Counted from the first letter of the stretch, positions 17,487 through 26,280 are shown. The stretch: DNA of 39,482 bases from Candidatus Kaiserbacteria bacterium RIFCSPHIGHO2_01_FULL_53_29 (GCA_001781125.1 MFKT01000013.1:1-39482), one strand, 5' to 3'. Notes: generated by a model not told the origin, from the letters alone. Made by a program: numbers and translations.

Positions 17487-19211
17487 ATGCGTCGAATACT
17501 TCATAGCATCGGCATTGTAGGACTTATCCTCGGAGCCGTTTTCGTGGTGGGAAGTATGTTTGCTCCATCGGCTTCCGCGCTCACGGTGGATGAGATACAG
17601 ACGCAGATACGCGAATTGCTCGCGAAGGTGGGAGAGTTGACCAAGCAGCTGAACATTCTGCAGGGTCAATCGACGGTCACGCCCGATCCGGCAGACTGGA
17701 GTCATTCAGATGTTCCGCGGCCTCCTATTTGCATGCTCTCCCGCAACCTGTCACAGGGGATGCGAGGAGACGATGTATTGTATCTACAAAAATTTCTTCA
17801 GTCTGAGCAGTATCTCGCTGCAAATCCAACGGGCTACTTCGGCCCGATGACGGCGCAGGCGGTCGCGAAATGGCAGGCGTCGCAAGGAGTTTCCGCAGTC
17901 GGCTCTTTCGGCCCCATGTCGCGCGAACGCGTCAAAGTCTGGTGCGGGACCGCCGACCGTTTTTCCGCAGCGCCGCAGCGCGGTCTTGCTCCCCTCACAG
18001 TAAACTTTATCGCGCATGTTTCATATAACAGTGAGATCACCTACGACATCGATTTCGGCGACGGCTCATCCGATTTTATGGTGCGAGAGGTTTGTGATGG
18101 GGGACGAGCTGCGCTCGGATGTACCGGGGAACCATATCGCTCGCACACATATACTTCGAACGGGACGTACACTGCAGTGCTCTATCAAACAAACAGAGGC
18201 GGTTGTTCTCCGGAAGCGGAAGCACAGGGATGTTTGGGGCCGCCTGCAAGTCACACGGCGATTGCGAAATTGCAAATTCACGTCGGTGATTCGGTCGCAT
18301 GCACGAAAGAATACATACCCGTCTGCGGCTCCAAGCCCATCGTCTGCATCACGACGCCATGTAATCCGATCCAGCAAACCTATGGCAATCGCTGCACGAT
18401 GGAAGCGGACGGCGCAAAGTTCCTCTACGAAGGAGCGTGCAAGGGGACAGGAGGTCCGGTTTGTGGAATACCACCGGGGCGGGGCGGTAGCTGCACAAAT
18501 GATATGTGTATTACGACCGTTGTATACAGGGGAGAACCTGTGACGTATGCAACTCGCATGGAACTCGACCAAACGAACGCCAAGTATCTCTACGATGGCG
18601 TATGCAGAGACACGGATAACAAACCACCTGTCATTTCCTCGTTCTCCGGCCCGACGTCACTTGCAGTGAACGCATCAGGCACGTGGACCATTAAAGCAAG
18701 CGATCCGGAGAACGGTTATCTTGTATATACCATCACCTGGGGTGACGAAAAACCACCTATTTATCCACAACGAACGGAAGCATACGACGGACCTGTTCAA
18801 CAAATCTCGACCTTCACCCATACATATAGTTCAGCCGGCACATACACGGTCACCATCGTCGTACGCGATTCAGCAGGAAAGGAGGCAAAAACCTCAAGCA
18901 CGGTGCGTGTTGGAAAAGAGCCTGTCGCCTGCACCGCCGACGCCATGCAGTGCCCCGACGGCTCGTGGGTCGGCCGCACGGGACCCAATTGTCAGTTTAC
19001 CTGTCCGAATTCCATTGCTGTTATCGAACAAGGCACACAATGTACGACGCCGTGGGGCAATCAAATTTTTGCGAGCGGTAATCAGGTCTCGTACCAGCCG
19101 TACTTTAGTAACGGTCAATATACCTACTCTGCGGCAGTGCCCAAGATGTTCTGTTCAATGGGCAAATGGCTGAAGTGCGACTACCAAGGCAACAACTGCG
19201 CAGCGTACTGA
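17487..19211 (+). CDS. secreted protein: signal peptide, coiled coil, peptidoglycan-binding-like domain, PKD-like domains, two Kazal-like Cys modules
   Basis: 574 aa; 'GDDVLYLQKFLQSEQYLAANPTGYFGPMTAQAVAKWQ' (PG_binding_1-like); 'YDIDFGDGSSDF...HTYTSNGTYTAVLY' (PKD); 'CTKEYIPVCG...TYGNRCTMEADGAKFLYEGAC' (Kazal-like). Confidence 0.82.
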   Translation: MRRILHSIGIVGLILGAVFVVGSMFAPSASALTVDEIQTQIRELLAKVGELTKQLNILQGQSTVTPDPADWSHSDVPRPPICMLSRNLSQGMRGDDVLYLQKFLQSEQYLAANPTGYFGPMTAQAVAKWQASQGVSAVGSFGPMSRERVKVWCGTADRFSAAPQRGLAPLTVNFIAHVSYNSEITYDIDFGDGSSDFMVREVCDGGRAALGCTGEPYRSHTYTSNGTYTAVLYQTNRGGCSPEAEAQGCLGPPASHTAIAKLQIHVGDSVACTKEYIPVCGSKPIVCITTPCNPIQQTYGNRCTMEADGAKFLYEGACKGTGGPVCGIPPGRGGSCTNDMCITTVVYRGEPVTYATRMELDQTNAKYLYDGVCRDTDNKPPVISSFSGPTSLAVNASGTWTIKASDPENGYLVYTITWGDEKPPIYPQRTEAYDGPVQQISTFTHTYSSAGTYTVTIVVRDSAGKEAKTSSTVRVGKEPVACTADAMQCPDGSWVGRTGPNCQFTCPNSIAVIEQGTQCTTPWGNQIFASGNQVSYQPYFSNGQYTYSAAVPKMFCSMGKWLKCDYQGNNCAAY

Positions 19212-19334
19212 AGGCTAGCGCGGATCTTGTCGCCGGTCTTTTCGAACTCTCCTTCAGCGTACGGCTTCTGCGGCCAGAGTTTCAGGCCGTCGCCTTTTGT
19301 GCGCGGGATGATGTGCACGTGAGAGATCGCATCC
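19212..19334 (-). pseudogene. relic of the 3' end of a HIT-family gene
   Basis: Minus strand reads DAISHVHIIPRTKGDGLKLWPQKPYAEGEFEKTGDKIRAS, homologous to the C-terminus of the intact HIT gene (DHTHVHLIPRKKGDGLKLWPQKPYPEGEAESIVEKIRLEI); no N-terminal part. Confidence 0.88.
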
Positions 19335-19344
19335 ATCACAAACT

Positions 19345-19689
19345 TTATACTTCGCTCTCAATGTAACTCACGAGCATTTCTTGAATGGATCGGAGGGCGG
19401 GTAGAGGACATTCGCCAACGAACACAACCTGACGATCCTTCCAGTCGATTGATCGGACATGCGCGGTGAGCGCCACACCACGAACGTGTTTAGAAGCGAT
19501 CGTTACTTCGTTCGAATACCCCTTGATCTTTGAGGTAATGGGGACGACGATCGCAAGTCCGCACTTCTCGTTGAATTCTTTGTGCGACACCACTACGGCA
19601 GGACGCATGCCCGTCTGTTCGTGGCCGCGAGTCGGGTGGAACGTTACTCTCACAATGTCGCCCCGTGACGGGATGCGTGAGGTGCGCAT
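19345..19689 (-). CDS. mazF: MazF/PemK-family toxin
   Basis: 'RGDIVRVTFHPTRGHEQTGMRPAVVVSHKEFNEKCGLAIVVPITSKIKGYSNEV'. Confidence 0.92.
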   Translation of the reverse strand: MRTSRIPSRGDIVRVTFHPTRGHEQTGMRPAVVVSHKEFNEKCGLAIVVPITSKIKGYSNEVTIASKHVRGVALTAHVRSIDWKDRQVVFVGECPLPALRSIQEMLVSYIESEV

Positions 19690-19691
19690 AG

Positions 19692-19967
19692 CTACAAGGC
19701 CTCACGCCCTACCGGTTTCATATCGAGCCATTCCTTGTCCTCCGCAGTCAAACGCGGGCGTACATTTTTAAGAAGCGTTTTCAGGGATCTGCGCGTGGCG
19801 CGTATGTTTTTCGTCTTGATGGGTGAGAGAACGATTGAATTCTCCTTAGCCTCAACGGTAATCTCAGTGTGCTCGGTGATGCCAGCTCTCGCGGCGACGC
19901 GCGCAGAGAGACGCACACCGATCGAATTGCCCCATTTCGCAGCTCGTGTTTTGACTGAAATGTTCAT
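19692..19967 (-). CDS. mazE: MazE/AbrB-family antitoxin
   Basis: MNISVKTRAAKWGNSIGVRLSARVAARAGITEHTEITVEAKENSIVLSPI; 2 bp upstream of mazF. Confidence 0.9.
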   Translation of the reverse strand: MNISVKTRAAKWGNSIGVRLSARVAARAGITEHTEITVEAKENSIVLSPIKTKNIRATRRSLKTLLKNVRPRLTAEDKEWLDMKPVGREAL

Positions 19968-20030
19968 ATATACAAATGTATATCCGTCACGCTCCTCTGT
20001 CAATGCCGAGTATCCGCACCTGTCCCCGAT

Positions 20031-20438
20031 CTATATTTCGAGACGGATCTTTTCTACGATGCTCTCCGCTTCTCCCTCCGGATACGGCTTTTGCGGCCAG
20101 AGCTTGAGGCCGTCGCCTTTTTTGCGCGGGATGAGATGCACGTGCGTATGGTCGACGAGCTGCCCCGCATCAGGTCGATTGTTCATATTGATATTGATGC
20201 CGTCCGCGCCCACCGCTTTTTCGACGGCACTTGCAAGCGTTCGTACTGCCTTTCCGACGGAAACCCAATCCTCTTCTGAAATGTCAAAAATATTCTTCGA
20301 GTGATTTTTTGGAATGACGAGCGTGTGTCCCGGATTCACGGGACTGATGTCGAGGAACGCGAGCGTCTTCTCGTCTTCATACACTTTGAAGGATGGGATC
20401 TCGCCCCGGATGATCTTGCAGAAAAGGCAATCGGACAT
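20031..20438 (-). CDS. HIT-family (histidine triad) hydrolase
   Basis: 'MSDCLFCKIIRGEIPSFKVYEDEKTLAFLDISPVNPGHTLVIPK' and 'HTHVHLIPR'. Confidence 0.95.
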   Translation of the reverse strand: MSDCLFCKIIRGEIPSFKVYEDEKTLAFLDISPVNPGHTLVIPKNHSKNIFDISEEDWVSVGKAVRTLASAVEKAVGADGININMNNRPDAGQLVDHTHVHLIPRKKGDGLKLWPQKPYPEGEAESIVEKIRLEI

Positions 20439-20445
20439 ACGCAGA

Positions 20446-20461
20446 AGTATAGTGCTACAAT
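20446..20461. promoter_or_regulatory. divergent leaderless promoter pair (HIT gene on minus, recJ on plus)
   Basis: Minus TATACT at 20446-20451 is 7 nt from the HIT ATG; plus TACAAT at 20456-20461 is 7 nt from the recJ ATG; start codons are 30 bp apart. Confidence 0.65.
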
Positions 20462-20468
20462 CTTCTAA

Positions 20469-22169
20469 ATGGAAGTCTCCAATCTCGTTCGGTCACTGTT
20501 GTCAAAACGCGGGATAGAAACTGAAATAGACATCGCCTCTTTTCTCAATCCCGACTACGAATTGCACACGCACGATCCTTTTTTGTTGTCGGGGATGGAT
20601 GTAGCGGTAGATCGCGTGTTGCGCGCGATCGAAAGGGGTGAGCGAATTGCGGTATATGCGGATTTTGATTGCGATGGAATTCCGGGAGCGGCGCTTCTAT
20701 CGGATTTTTTCAAAAGAATAGGCTACGAGAATTTTGAAGTGTATCTTCCGCATCGCGATCGGGAAGGGTACGGTTTTCATACGGAAGCTATTTCTGCACT
20801 TGCCGGGCGCGGTGTGAAACTCATCATTACGATTGATGTGGGCACCAATGCGGTTGGCGCCGTCGCACATGCCAAAGAGCTTGGTGTTGATGTCATCGTT
20901 ACCGATCACCACGAGGTTACCGAATTGCCGGATGCGGTCGCCGTTCTTAATCCAAAAATTGTTCCATACCCATTTCCGCATTTGTGCGGTGCAGCAGTAG
21001 CTTTTAAATTCGTTCAAGCGGCGCTTGCCGAAGGCAAGCGCCGCAAGCTCGCTGCGTTCGAGAAAATCCCCGACGGTTGGGAGAAGTGGCTTCTCGACAT
21101 GGTGGCCATCGCGACTGTCGCCGATATGGTGCCGCTCACGGGCGAGAACCGAGTTCTCGCGCATTGGGGCTTGCAAGTGTTGCGCAAATCACAGCGCGCC
21201 GGCATCAATGCGCTTTGTGCAAAGGTGCGTCTGCGAAAAAAAGAACTCACGGAAGATGATATCGGCTTTTCTATCGCACCGAGAATCAATGCGGCCTCAC
21301 GCATGGACGAGCCTGACCTTGCGCTCAAACTTTTGACCACGACGGACTCGAATGAAGCCGAGAATTTGGCAGCACAGCTCGAAAAATTAAATGCGAGCCG
21401 CAAGGGAGTCGTCGCAGGCATTGTGAAGCAGGCAAGATGTACTTTGCAACAGAGATATGGCGAATCCGCCCAAGGCGGATCGGCCTCGGGCCGACGCGTC
21501 ATTGTGCTCGGTAATCCGGAATGGAAACCGGCCCTCTTGGGACTTGCCGCCAATTCGATCATGGGGGAGCGCGGTGGGGTCGTGTGTCTCTGGGGGCGCG
21601 ATGTGAATGGAAAGCTCAAAGGCTCATGCCGCTCCGACGGCGAGGTTTCTCTTGTCGATTTATTCGCGAATGCAGGAGATATATTTGAAGAATCCGGCGG
21701 ACACAAGGCCTCTGGCGGCTTCACGGTTTCACACGAGCAGGTGCACTCGCTCTCGGAAGTGCTGGCCGAAGCGGCCGTGCGCCTCGGGCGGACGGCCGCT
21801 TCGAGCAAGGTCGAGGAGTCTGCTCATGACTTCCTTCTCTCCCTCTCCGAGATTACATCGGCGCTCTATAAGCAGGTTTCCATGCTGGCACCCTTTGGCA
21901 TCGGCAACGAGAAGCCGCTGTTTCGGATCACGGAAACCATTGTCACCGAAGTCCGGCGTTTCGGGAAAGAAAAGAACCATACGGAAGTCATACTTGAGTG
22001 CAGGCGGACCGGCTCGCGTGCCCGCGCATTCGACTTTTTCAGATCTCCGGAGGATTTCTCGCTCCTCCCTGCGGCGGGGAGTGAAGCAAGCGTTCTTGGC
22101 ACCATAGAACGCGATACTTTTCGAGGGGGTCTGGTACTGCGGATAGTGGATATTGTCCCCGCCGCTTGA
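20469..22169 (+). CDS. recJ: single-stranded-DNA-specific exonuclease RecJ
   Basis: 566 aa; DHH phosphoesterase motifs 'VYADFDCDGIPGAALL', 'VIVTDHHEV', 'NPKIVPYPFPHLCGAAVAFK', DHHA1 'GGHKASGGFTV'. Confidence 0.95.
   Translation: MEVSNLVRSLLSKRGIETEIDIASFLNPDYELHTHDPFLLSGMDVAVDRVLRAIERGERIAVYADFDCDGIPGAALLSDFFKRIGYENFEVYLPHRDREGYGFHTEAISALAGRGVKLIITIDVGTNAVGAVAHAKELGVDVIVTDHHEVTELPDAVAVLNPKIVPYPFPHLCGAAVAFKFVQAALAEGKRRKLAAFEKIPDGWEKWLLDMVAIATVADMVPLTGENRVLAHWGLQVLRKSQRAGINALCAKVRLRKKELTEDDIGFSIAPRINAASRMDEPDLALKLLTTTDSNEAENLAAQLEKLNASRKGVVAGIVKQARCTLQQRYGESAQGGSASGRRVIVLGNPEWKPALLGLAANSIMGERGGVVCLWGRDVNGKLKGSCRSDGEVSLVDLFANAGDIFEESGGHKASGGFTVSHEQVHSLSEVLAEAAVRLGRTAASSKVEESAHDFLLSLSEITSALYKQVSMLAPFGIGNEKPLFRITETIVTEVRRFGKEKNHTEVILECRRTGSRARAFDFFRSPEDFSLLPAAGSEASVLGTIERDTFRGGLVLRIVDIVPAA
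21465..21493. repeat. palindromic repeat inserted in frame within recJ
   Basis: TCCGCCCAAGGCGGATCGGCCTCGGGCCG; exact reverse complement at 28179-28207. Confidence 0.85.
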
Positions 22170-22186
22170 AGTGCTACACTTTTGCC

Positions 22187-22813
22187 ATGGACGCATTTTC
22201 GGCTTCGGCCAGTATCCGCTTCGGCTGGGAAACATTCAAAAAGCGCCCGTGGTTCCTGATCGGCGCGTTTCTTCTCGTCACGGTCATTTCGTCCATCCTT
22301 TCGAGCATCATCAATCAGTCGACGGGAGCCGATGCCGCTCACCCGAATTTCTTCGCGTTCCTCGTAAACATGGCCGTAAATGTATTCGTGAGCATCGGGA
22401 TGATCTCATTCGCGCTCAAGGCGCATGATCACCTAGAGACTGCAGAACTCTCGGATCTCTGGCGGCCGCAATTTTTCTTGAATTACCTTGGCATGACCGT
22501 GCTCTTATTCATTGCTGCGGTCATCGGTTTTGTGCTCCTCATCGTTCCCGGCTTCATTGTGCTTCTGATGTATTACTTTGCCGGCTATTTTGTCGTCGAT
22601 CGCTCTTTAGGACCCATCAATGCGATGAAGGAAAGTGCGCGCATCACGAAGGGGCATCGATGGCAACTTCTCGGTTTTCTTGGGCTTATCCTTCTTCTGA
22701 ATATTCTCGGCCTCCTCGCATTTATCGTCGGTCTTCTCGTCACAGTTCCCGTTACGTTCCTTGCTGTTGCGCACGCATATCGTACGCTCTCGAAAATGGC
22801 CGCGACCGCATAA
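22187..22813 (+). CDS. integral membrane protein, multi-TM
   Basis: 209 aa from ATG 22187; several hydrophobic helices; TACACT-N6-ATG. Confidence 0.75.
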   Translation: MDAFSASASIRFGWETFKKRPWFLIGAFLLVTVISSILSSIINQSTGADAAHPNFFAFLVNMAVNVFVSIGMISFALKAHDHLETAELSDLWRPQFFLNYLGMTVLLFIAAVIGFVLLIVPGFIVLLMYYFAGYFVVDRSLGPINAMKESARITKGHRWQLLGFLGLILLLNILGLLAFIVGLLVTVPVTFLAVAHAYRTLSKMAATA

Positions 22814-23220
22814 TGTCCAACGTCATCATCTACACTGACGGAGGCGCACGAAACAATCCGGGGCCTGCCGGCGTCGGGGTTGTTATTTTGGACGGAACAA
22901 AAAGAATCGAGGTGAAAAAATATATCGGCGAGCGCACGAATAATTTTGCAGAGTACGAAGCGGTCATTCTTGCGCTCACTGAGGCAAAAAAGCGTGGGCT
23001 TGCTGGCCGCGAGATAGAAGTGCGGATGGATTCAGAGCTTATCCAGCGCCAGCTCACCAACGAGTATCAAGTCAAGGAAGAAACGCTCTGGCCCCAGTAC
23101 ATGAAAGTACATAATCTGCTCGTTGCAAATCTTGAACACATTCGTTTCGTGCATATTCCCCGCGAAGAAAATAAAGAAGCCGACCGACTTGTCAACGAGG
23201 CCATCGATGAGTCCCGTTAG
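22813..23220 (+). CDS. rnhA: ribonuclease HI
   Basis: 'VIIYTDGGARNNPGPAGVGVVI...NFAEYEAVILAL...MDSELIQRQLTNEY...HIPREENKEADRLVNEA'; start overlaps the upstream stop (taATG). Confidence 0.95.
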   Translation: MSNVIIYTDGGARNNPGPAGVGVVILDGTKRIEVKKYIGERTNNFAEYEAVILALTEAKKRGLAGREIEVRMDSELIQRQLTNEYQVKEETLWPQYMKVHNLLVANLEHIRFVHIPREENKEADRLVNEAIDESR

Positions 23221-23293
23221 AAATTACGGAAGTTTGTAATGTGAAAAAATTTGCGAATTGTCTTGGAAGCGCAAGCTTCCTATTTCTAACGGG
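23213..23293. repeat. TCCCGTTAGA-ended inverted-repeat element, copy 1
   Basis: CCCGTTAGAAAT ... ATTTCTAACGGG, 12-bp perfect ends, with internal GGAAGC-gcaa-GCTTCC hairpin; contains the rnhA stop codon. Confidence 0.75.
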
Positions 23294-23310
23294 ATGAGGC
23301 AGAATAGTGT

Positions 23311-23613
23311 ATGCGTCAACATCTCGCCGGATTCATGGATTTCATGCGCGAGCGCGGGGTCGCGGGGTTTGCCATTGGTTTTATCTTGGGCGGTGCTGCG
23401 CAAAAGCTCGTACAAGCGTTCATGGACGACATCGTAAATCCGATGCTGGGACTTTTTGGAGGCAGCGTCCAGAATCTTGCGGACTACACCGTGGGCACTT
23501 TCAAGATTGGCGATTTTATCTCTGTCCTCATCAATTTTCTCATTCTGTGTTTGGTCGTTTATCTTGTGTTCAAAGTGCTGCATCTCGAGAAACTCGACAA
23601 ACCAAAAGAATAA
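23311..23613 (+). CDS. mscL: large-conductance mechanosensitive channel
   Basis: 'FMRERGVAGFAIGFILGGAAQKLVQAFMDDIVNPMLGLF' and 'GDFISVLINFLILCLVVYLVFK'. Confidence 0.93.
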   Translation: MRQHLAGFMDFMRERGVAGFAIGFILGGAAQKLVQAFMDDIVNPMLGLFGGSVQNLADYTVGTFKIGDFISVLINFLILCLVVYLVFKVLHLEKLDKPKE

Positions 23614-23618
23614 CCCGT

Positions 23619-23683
23619 CCCGTTAGAGACTTCGCTCGCGCATGAACGATATTTTCGCGCACCGGCCACATGTCTCTAATGGG
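23619..23683. repeat. TCCCGTTAGA-ended inverted-repeat element, copy 2
   Basis: CCCGTTAGAGAC ... GTCTCTAATGGG (11 of 12 complementary); right end directly precedes ATG 23684. Confidence 0.7.
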
Positions 23684-25186
23684 ATGGCCGCACGCATCCT
23701 GTGGGCTCTCATCGCAGGATTTCTTGTAGGCGTTTTCGTTCGTTCATTCATCCCACTTGGATGGAGCTCGCTCGGTTTTGTATTGCTGCTCACGGTCGCC
23801 GCATTCGCGCTCGCATATCTTGAACCAAAGCAACGAACAGCGCTTCTCGTCATCGCGGTCGCTTTGCTCGCGTTCTCCGGCGGGATTGCGCGCATGAATG
23901 CGGCAGTGCTCTATGGCGACCCGGTACTTACCGTGCGACTGGAGCAAAAGGTCGTGCTTGAAGGAGTCGTATCTACAGAGCCGGATATGCGCGAAAGTGG
24001 CGTGCGTCTTTCGGTATCGGCGACCTCACTCACTGTCGGTTCTACAACCGTTCCGATACACGCGGGTATTCTCGTCACGGTACCTGCGCACACGGGAATC
24101 TCCTACGGCGACAAAATACGTGCAGAGGGGACGCTCCAACTTCCCGAAGCTTTTGATACCAGTGATGGCAGGCAATTCGATTATCCGATGTTTCTTGCAA
24201 AAGACGGCATCCTCTACACGCTCTCATTTGCGCGCGTGGAAGTGATCGGTGGAAATACGGGAAACCCGGTCAAGGCAGGAGCAATTTGGGTGAAGCAAAA
24301 ATTCTTGAAAGGCCTGCAGGCAGCACTGCCAGAGCCGGAAGCGGGGCTTGCCGGCGGCATCACGGTCGGCGACAAACGCTCAATAGGCAAAGAGCTCTCC
24401 GACACATTTATACGCACATCGCTCATTCACGTCGTTGTTCTCTCGGGCTACAACATCACGCTCGTCATCAACATGTTGCGGCGGATGATGGTGCTGCTTC
24501 CGCGCGCCATCCAATACGGAGGCATTGCCTTCTCGGTACTCTTTATTGTCCTCATGACCGGAGGCGCGCCGAGTGCTACGCGCGCGGGCGCCATGGCGCT
24601 CATCGCAGTTTTTGCGCGCGCGACCGCGCGGACGTTCATCGCAGTACGTATCCTTGGAGTTGTCGCTGCGGCGATGGTCATGTGGAACCCGATGTATCTT
24701 GCTTTCGATCCCGGATTTCAATTATCAGCGCTCGCAACACTCGGCCTCGTACTCTTTACAACGCCGATAGCGGCGCGGCTCACGTCCGTTCCGGAGAAAT
24801 TCGGATTGCGCGAAATTATTTCCTCGACGCTCGGCACCCAGCTCACGGTCTTGCCGCTCCTCCTGTATCAAAACGGGATTTTCAGCGTTGTTGCGCTTCC
24901 CGCAAATCTCCTCGCGCTCGTGGCAGTCCCGTATGCGATGTTCGCCTCGTTCATTGCCGCAATCGGGGGAATAATTGCCGGGCCCTTCGCTATTCTCATT
25001 GCCGCTCCCGCGCTCGCGCTCTTGTGGTACATCCTCGCCGTCGCGCAATTTTTCGCCGCGCTCCCATTCGCCGCCGTTTCCGTTCCCGCATTCAGCGCGT
25101 GGTGGATGTTTGGCGCGTACGCAGCCTTGTTCGCGGGTTATTTCTATTACAAAAGAAAACGACCGGGGCATGACCCCGGCCGCTGA
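23642..25186 (+). CDS. comEC: ComEC/Rec2-type competence membrane protein (no MBL domain); true start may be 23684
   Basis: 514 aa; DUF4131-like N-terminus, 'GITVGDKRSIGKELSDTFIRTSLIHVVVLSGYNITLV', 'MTGGAPSATRAGAMALI'. Confidence 0.88.
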   Translation: MNDIFAHRPHVSNGMAARILWALIAGFLVGVFVRSFIPLGWSSLGFVLLLTVAAFALAYLEPKQRTALLVIAVALLAFSGGIARMNAAVLYGDPVLTVRLEQKVVLEGVVSTEPDMRESGVRLSVSATSLTVGSTTVPIHAGILVTVPAHTGISYGDKIRAEGTLQLPEAFDTSDGRQFDYPMFLAKDGILYTLSFARVEVIGGNTGNPVKAGAIWVKQKFLKGLQAALPEPEAGLAGGITVGDKRSIGKELSDTFIRTSLIHVVVLSGYNITLVINMLRRMMVLLPRAIQYGGIAFSVLFIVLMTGGAPSATRAGAMALIAVFARATARTFIAVRILGVVAAAMVMWNPMYLAFDPGFQLSALATLGLVLFTTPIAARLTSVPEKFGLREIISSTLGTQLTVLPLLLYQNGIFSVVALPANLLALVAVPYAMFASFIAAIGGIIAGPFAILIAAPALALLWYILAVAQFFAALPFAAVSVPAFSAWWMFGAYAALFAGYFYYKRKRPGHDPGR

Positions 25187-25208
25187 CATCGCCGTTGAGC
25201 CAGACGGT

Positions 25209-25646
25209 TCAGCCATGACCGTGCTGACCGAGGGGTTTGTCCTCGGGCGGCGGCGGTTCGTAAGGCGACGCATCGCCCGTCTGGAGATGCTCGTTGGGTC
25301 CGCCGGGCGCCCGGGGAACATCGGCAGGCTTCTCGCTCGTCCTGCGCTCATTCTCGATGTGCACCAGGGCGTTGGTGACGTTCGCCTTCAGTCTGCTGCT
25401 GAGCTTGCCGACGCGCTCGACGCCCTCAGACAGTTCAAGGAACGCTTGCTCGAGCAGAGCGTGCCCCGCCGGAATCTTCTGGCCGACCCGTGTCTCATGG
25501 TCGAAGATCTGGTGAGAGGCGAAGCCGAGTTTGAAAGCTGCTCCCGGCTTGAGTGGCTTTTTGGCCGCCTTGAAGAGAGCGGTGGCCAGCGTGACGTGTG
25601 CCGGATCGACTGCGGCGGTGTTCAACCTGTCCTTATTCATTGTCAC
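25209..25646 (-). CDS. hypothetical protein
   Basis: 145 aa ORF with an otherwise empty opposite strand. Confidence 0.45.
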   Translation of the reverse strand: MTMNKDRLNTAAVDPAHVTLATALFKAAKKPLKPGAAFKLGFASHQIFDHETRVGQKIPAGHALLEQAFLELSEGVERVGKLSSRLKANVTNALVHIENERRTSEKPADVPRAPGGPNEHLQTGDASPYEPPPPEDKPLGQHGHG

Positions 25647-25754
25647 CTCGAAGAGCTAGGTTGCAATCTCGTTCTGAAACGAGGCTCCATCTCATGGAGC
25701 CCCGAAAGACTAGCGCACAAATAGGTTTGGGACAAGAAATTGTGCATAAACGAA

Positions 25755-25779
25755 AGCGGCCGCGTCTGACGCGGCCGCT
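25755..25779 (-). terminator. terminator-like hairpin for the 25800-26246 minus-strand gene
   Basis: AGCGGCCGCG tctga CGCGGCCGCT followed on the minus strand by TTCGTTTATG. Confidence 0.6.
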
Positions 25780-25799
25780 CGACAAATCTCAATGAAATA

Positions 25800-26246
25800 C
25801 TACATCGTCGACGACATCGGAGCTGATTTTTGCTGCAAATACCAGCCTACGAGTGCCGCGGGAATGACCCAGTAGCCGAGAAGCACGAGGGTGGACCAGT
25901 TGGCGAGGAAGGGCCAGAAGTTGGGGAGGACGCTCGCGACAGATGCGAGTGAGCCGGTCTGCGCCAAGACGCCGGCGACACCAGTGACGAAGGCGGTGAC
26001 GATCGCAACGACGAATCCCAGAGCGCCGAACATGGCCCCACCCTTCAGGTTGCTATTGCCATGGCTCATGTACCACCATGCGAGAATCCCCACGACGATG
26101 ATCGCAAGAACGACGAACGAGATGTACTGCGGGGTGAGCACGCCGCCGCCCGTCGAAGCGGGGACGAGCGCGACCACTGCCGCGACGACCGTGTTAATCA
26201 AATAATTTCCCAAGAATGCAACCAAAATTGCTCGTTCGACGTTCAT
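25800..26246 (-). CDS. hypothetical multi-TM membrane protein
   Basis: 148 aa; four hydrophobic segments. Confidence 0.65.
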   Translation of the reverse strand: MNVERAILVAFLGNYLINTVVAAVVALVPASTGGGVLTPQYISFVVLAIIVVGILAWWYMSHGNSNLKGGAMFGALGFVVAIVTAFVTGVAGVLAQTGSLASVASVLPNFWPFLANWSTLVLLGYWVIPAALVGWYLQQKSAPMSSTM

Positions 26247-26280
26247 AATTTGTAACGGCTATGATAATCAGTTCAGTATA

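Noticed and set aside
24286-25173. 295-aa plus-strand ORF within comEC
   Set aside because: Alternate frame of a confidently identified membrane protein; His/Arg-rich translation with no domain-like pattern.
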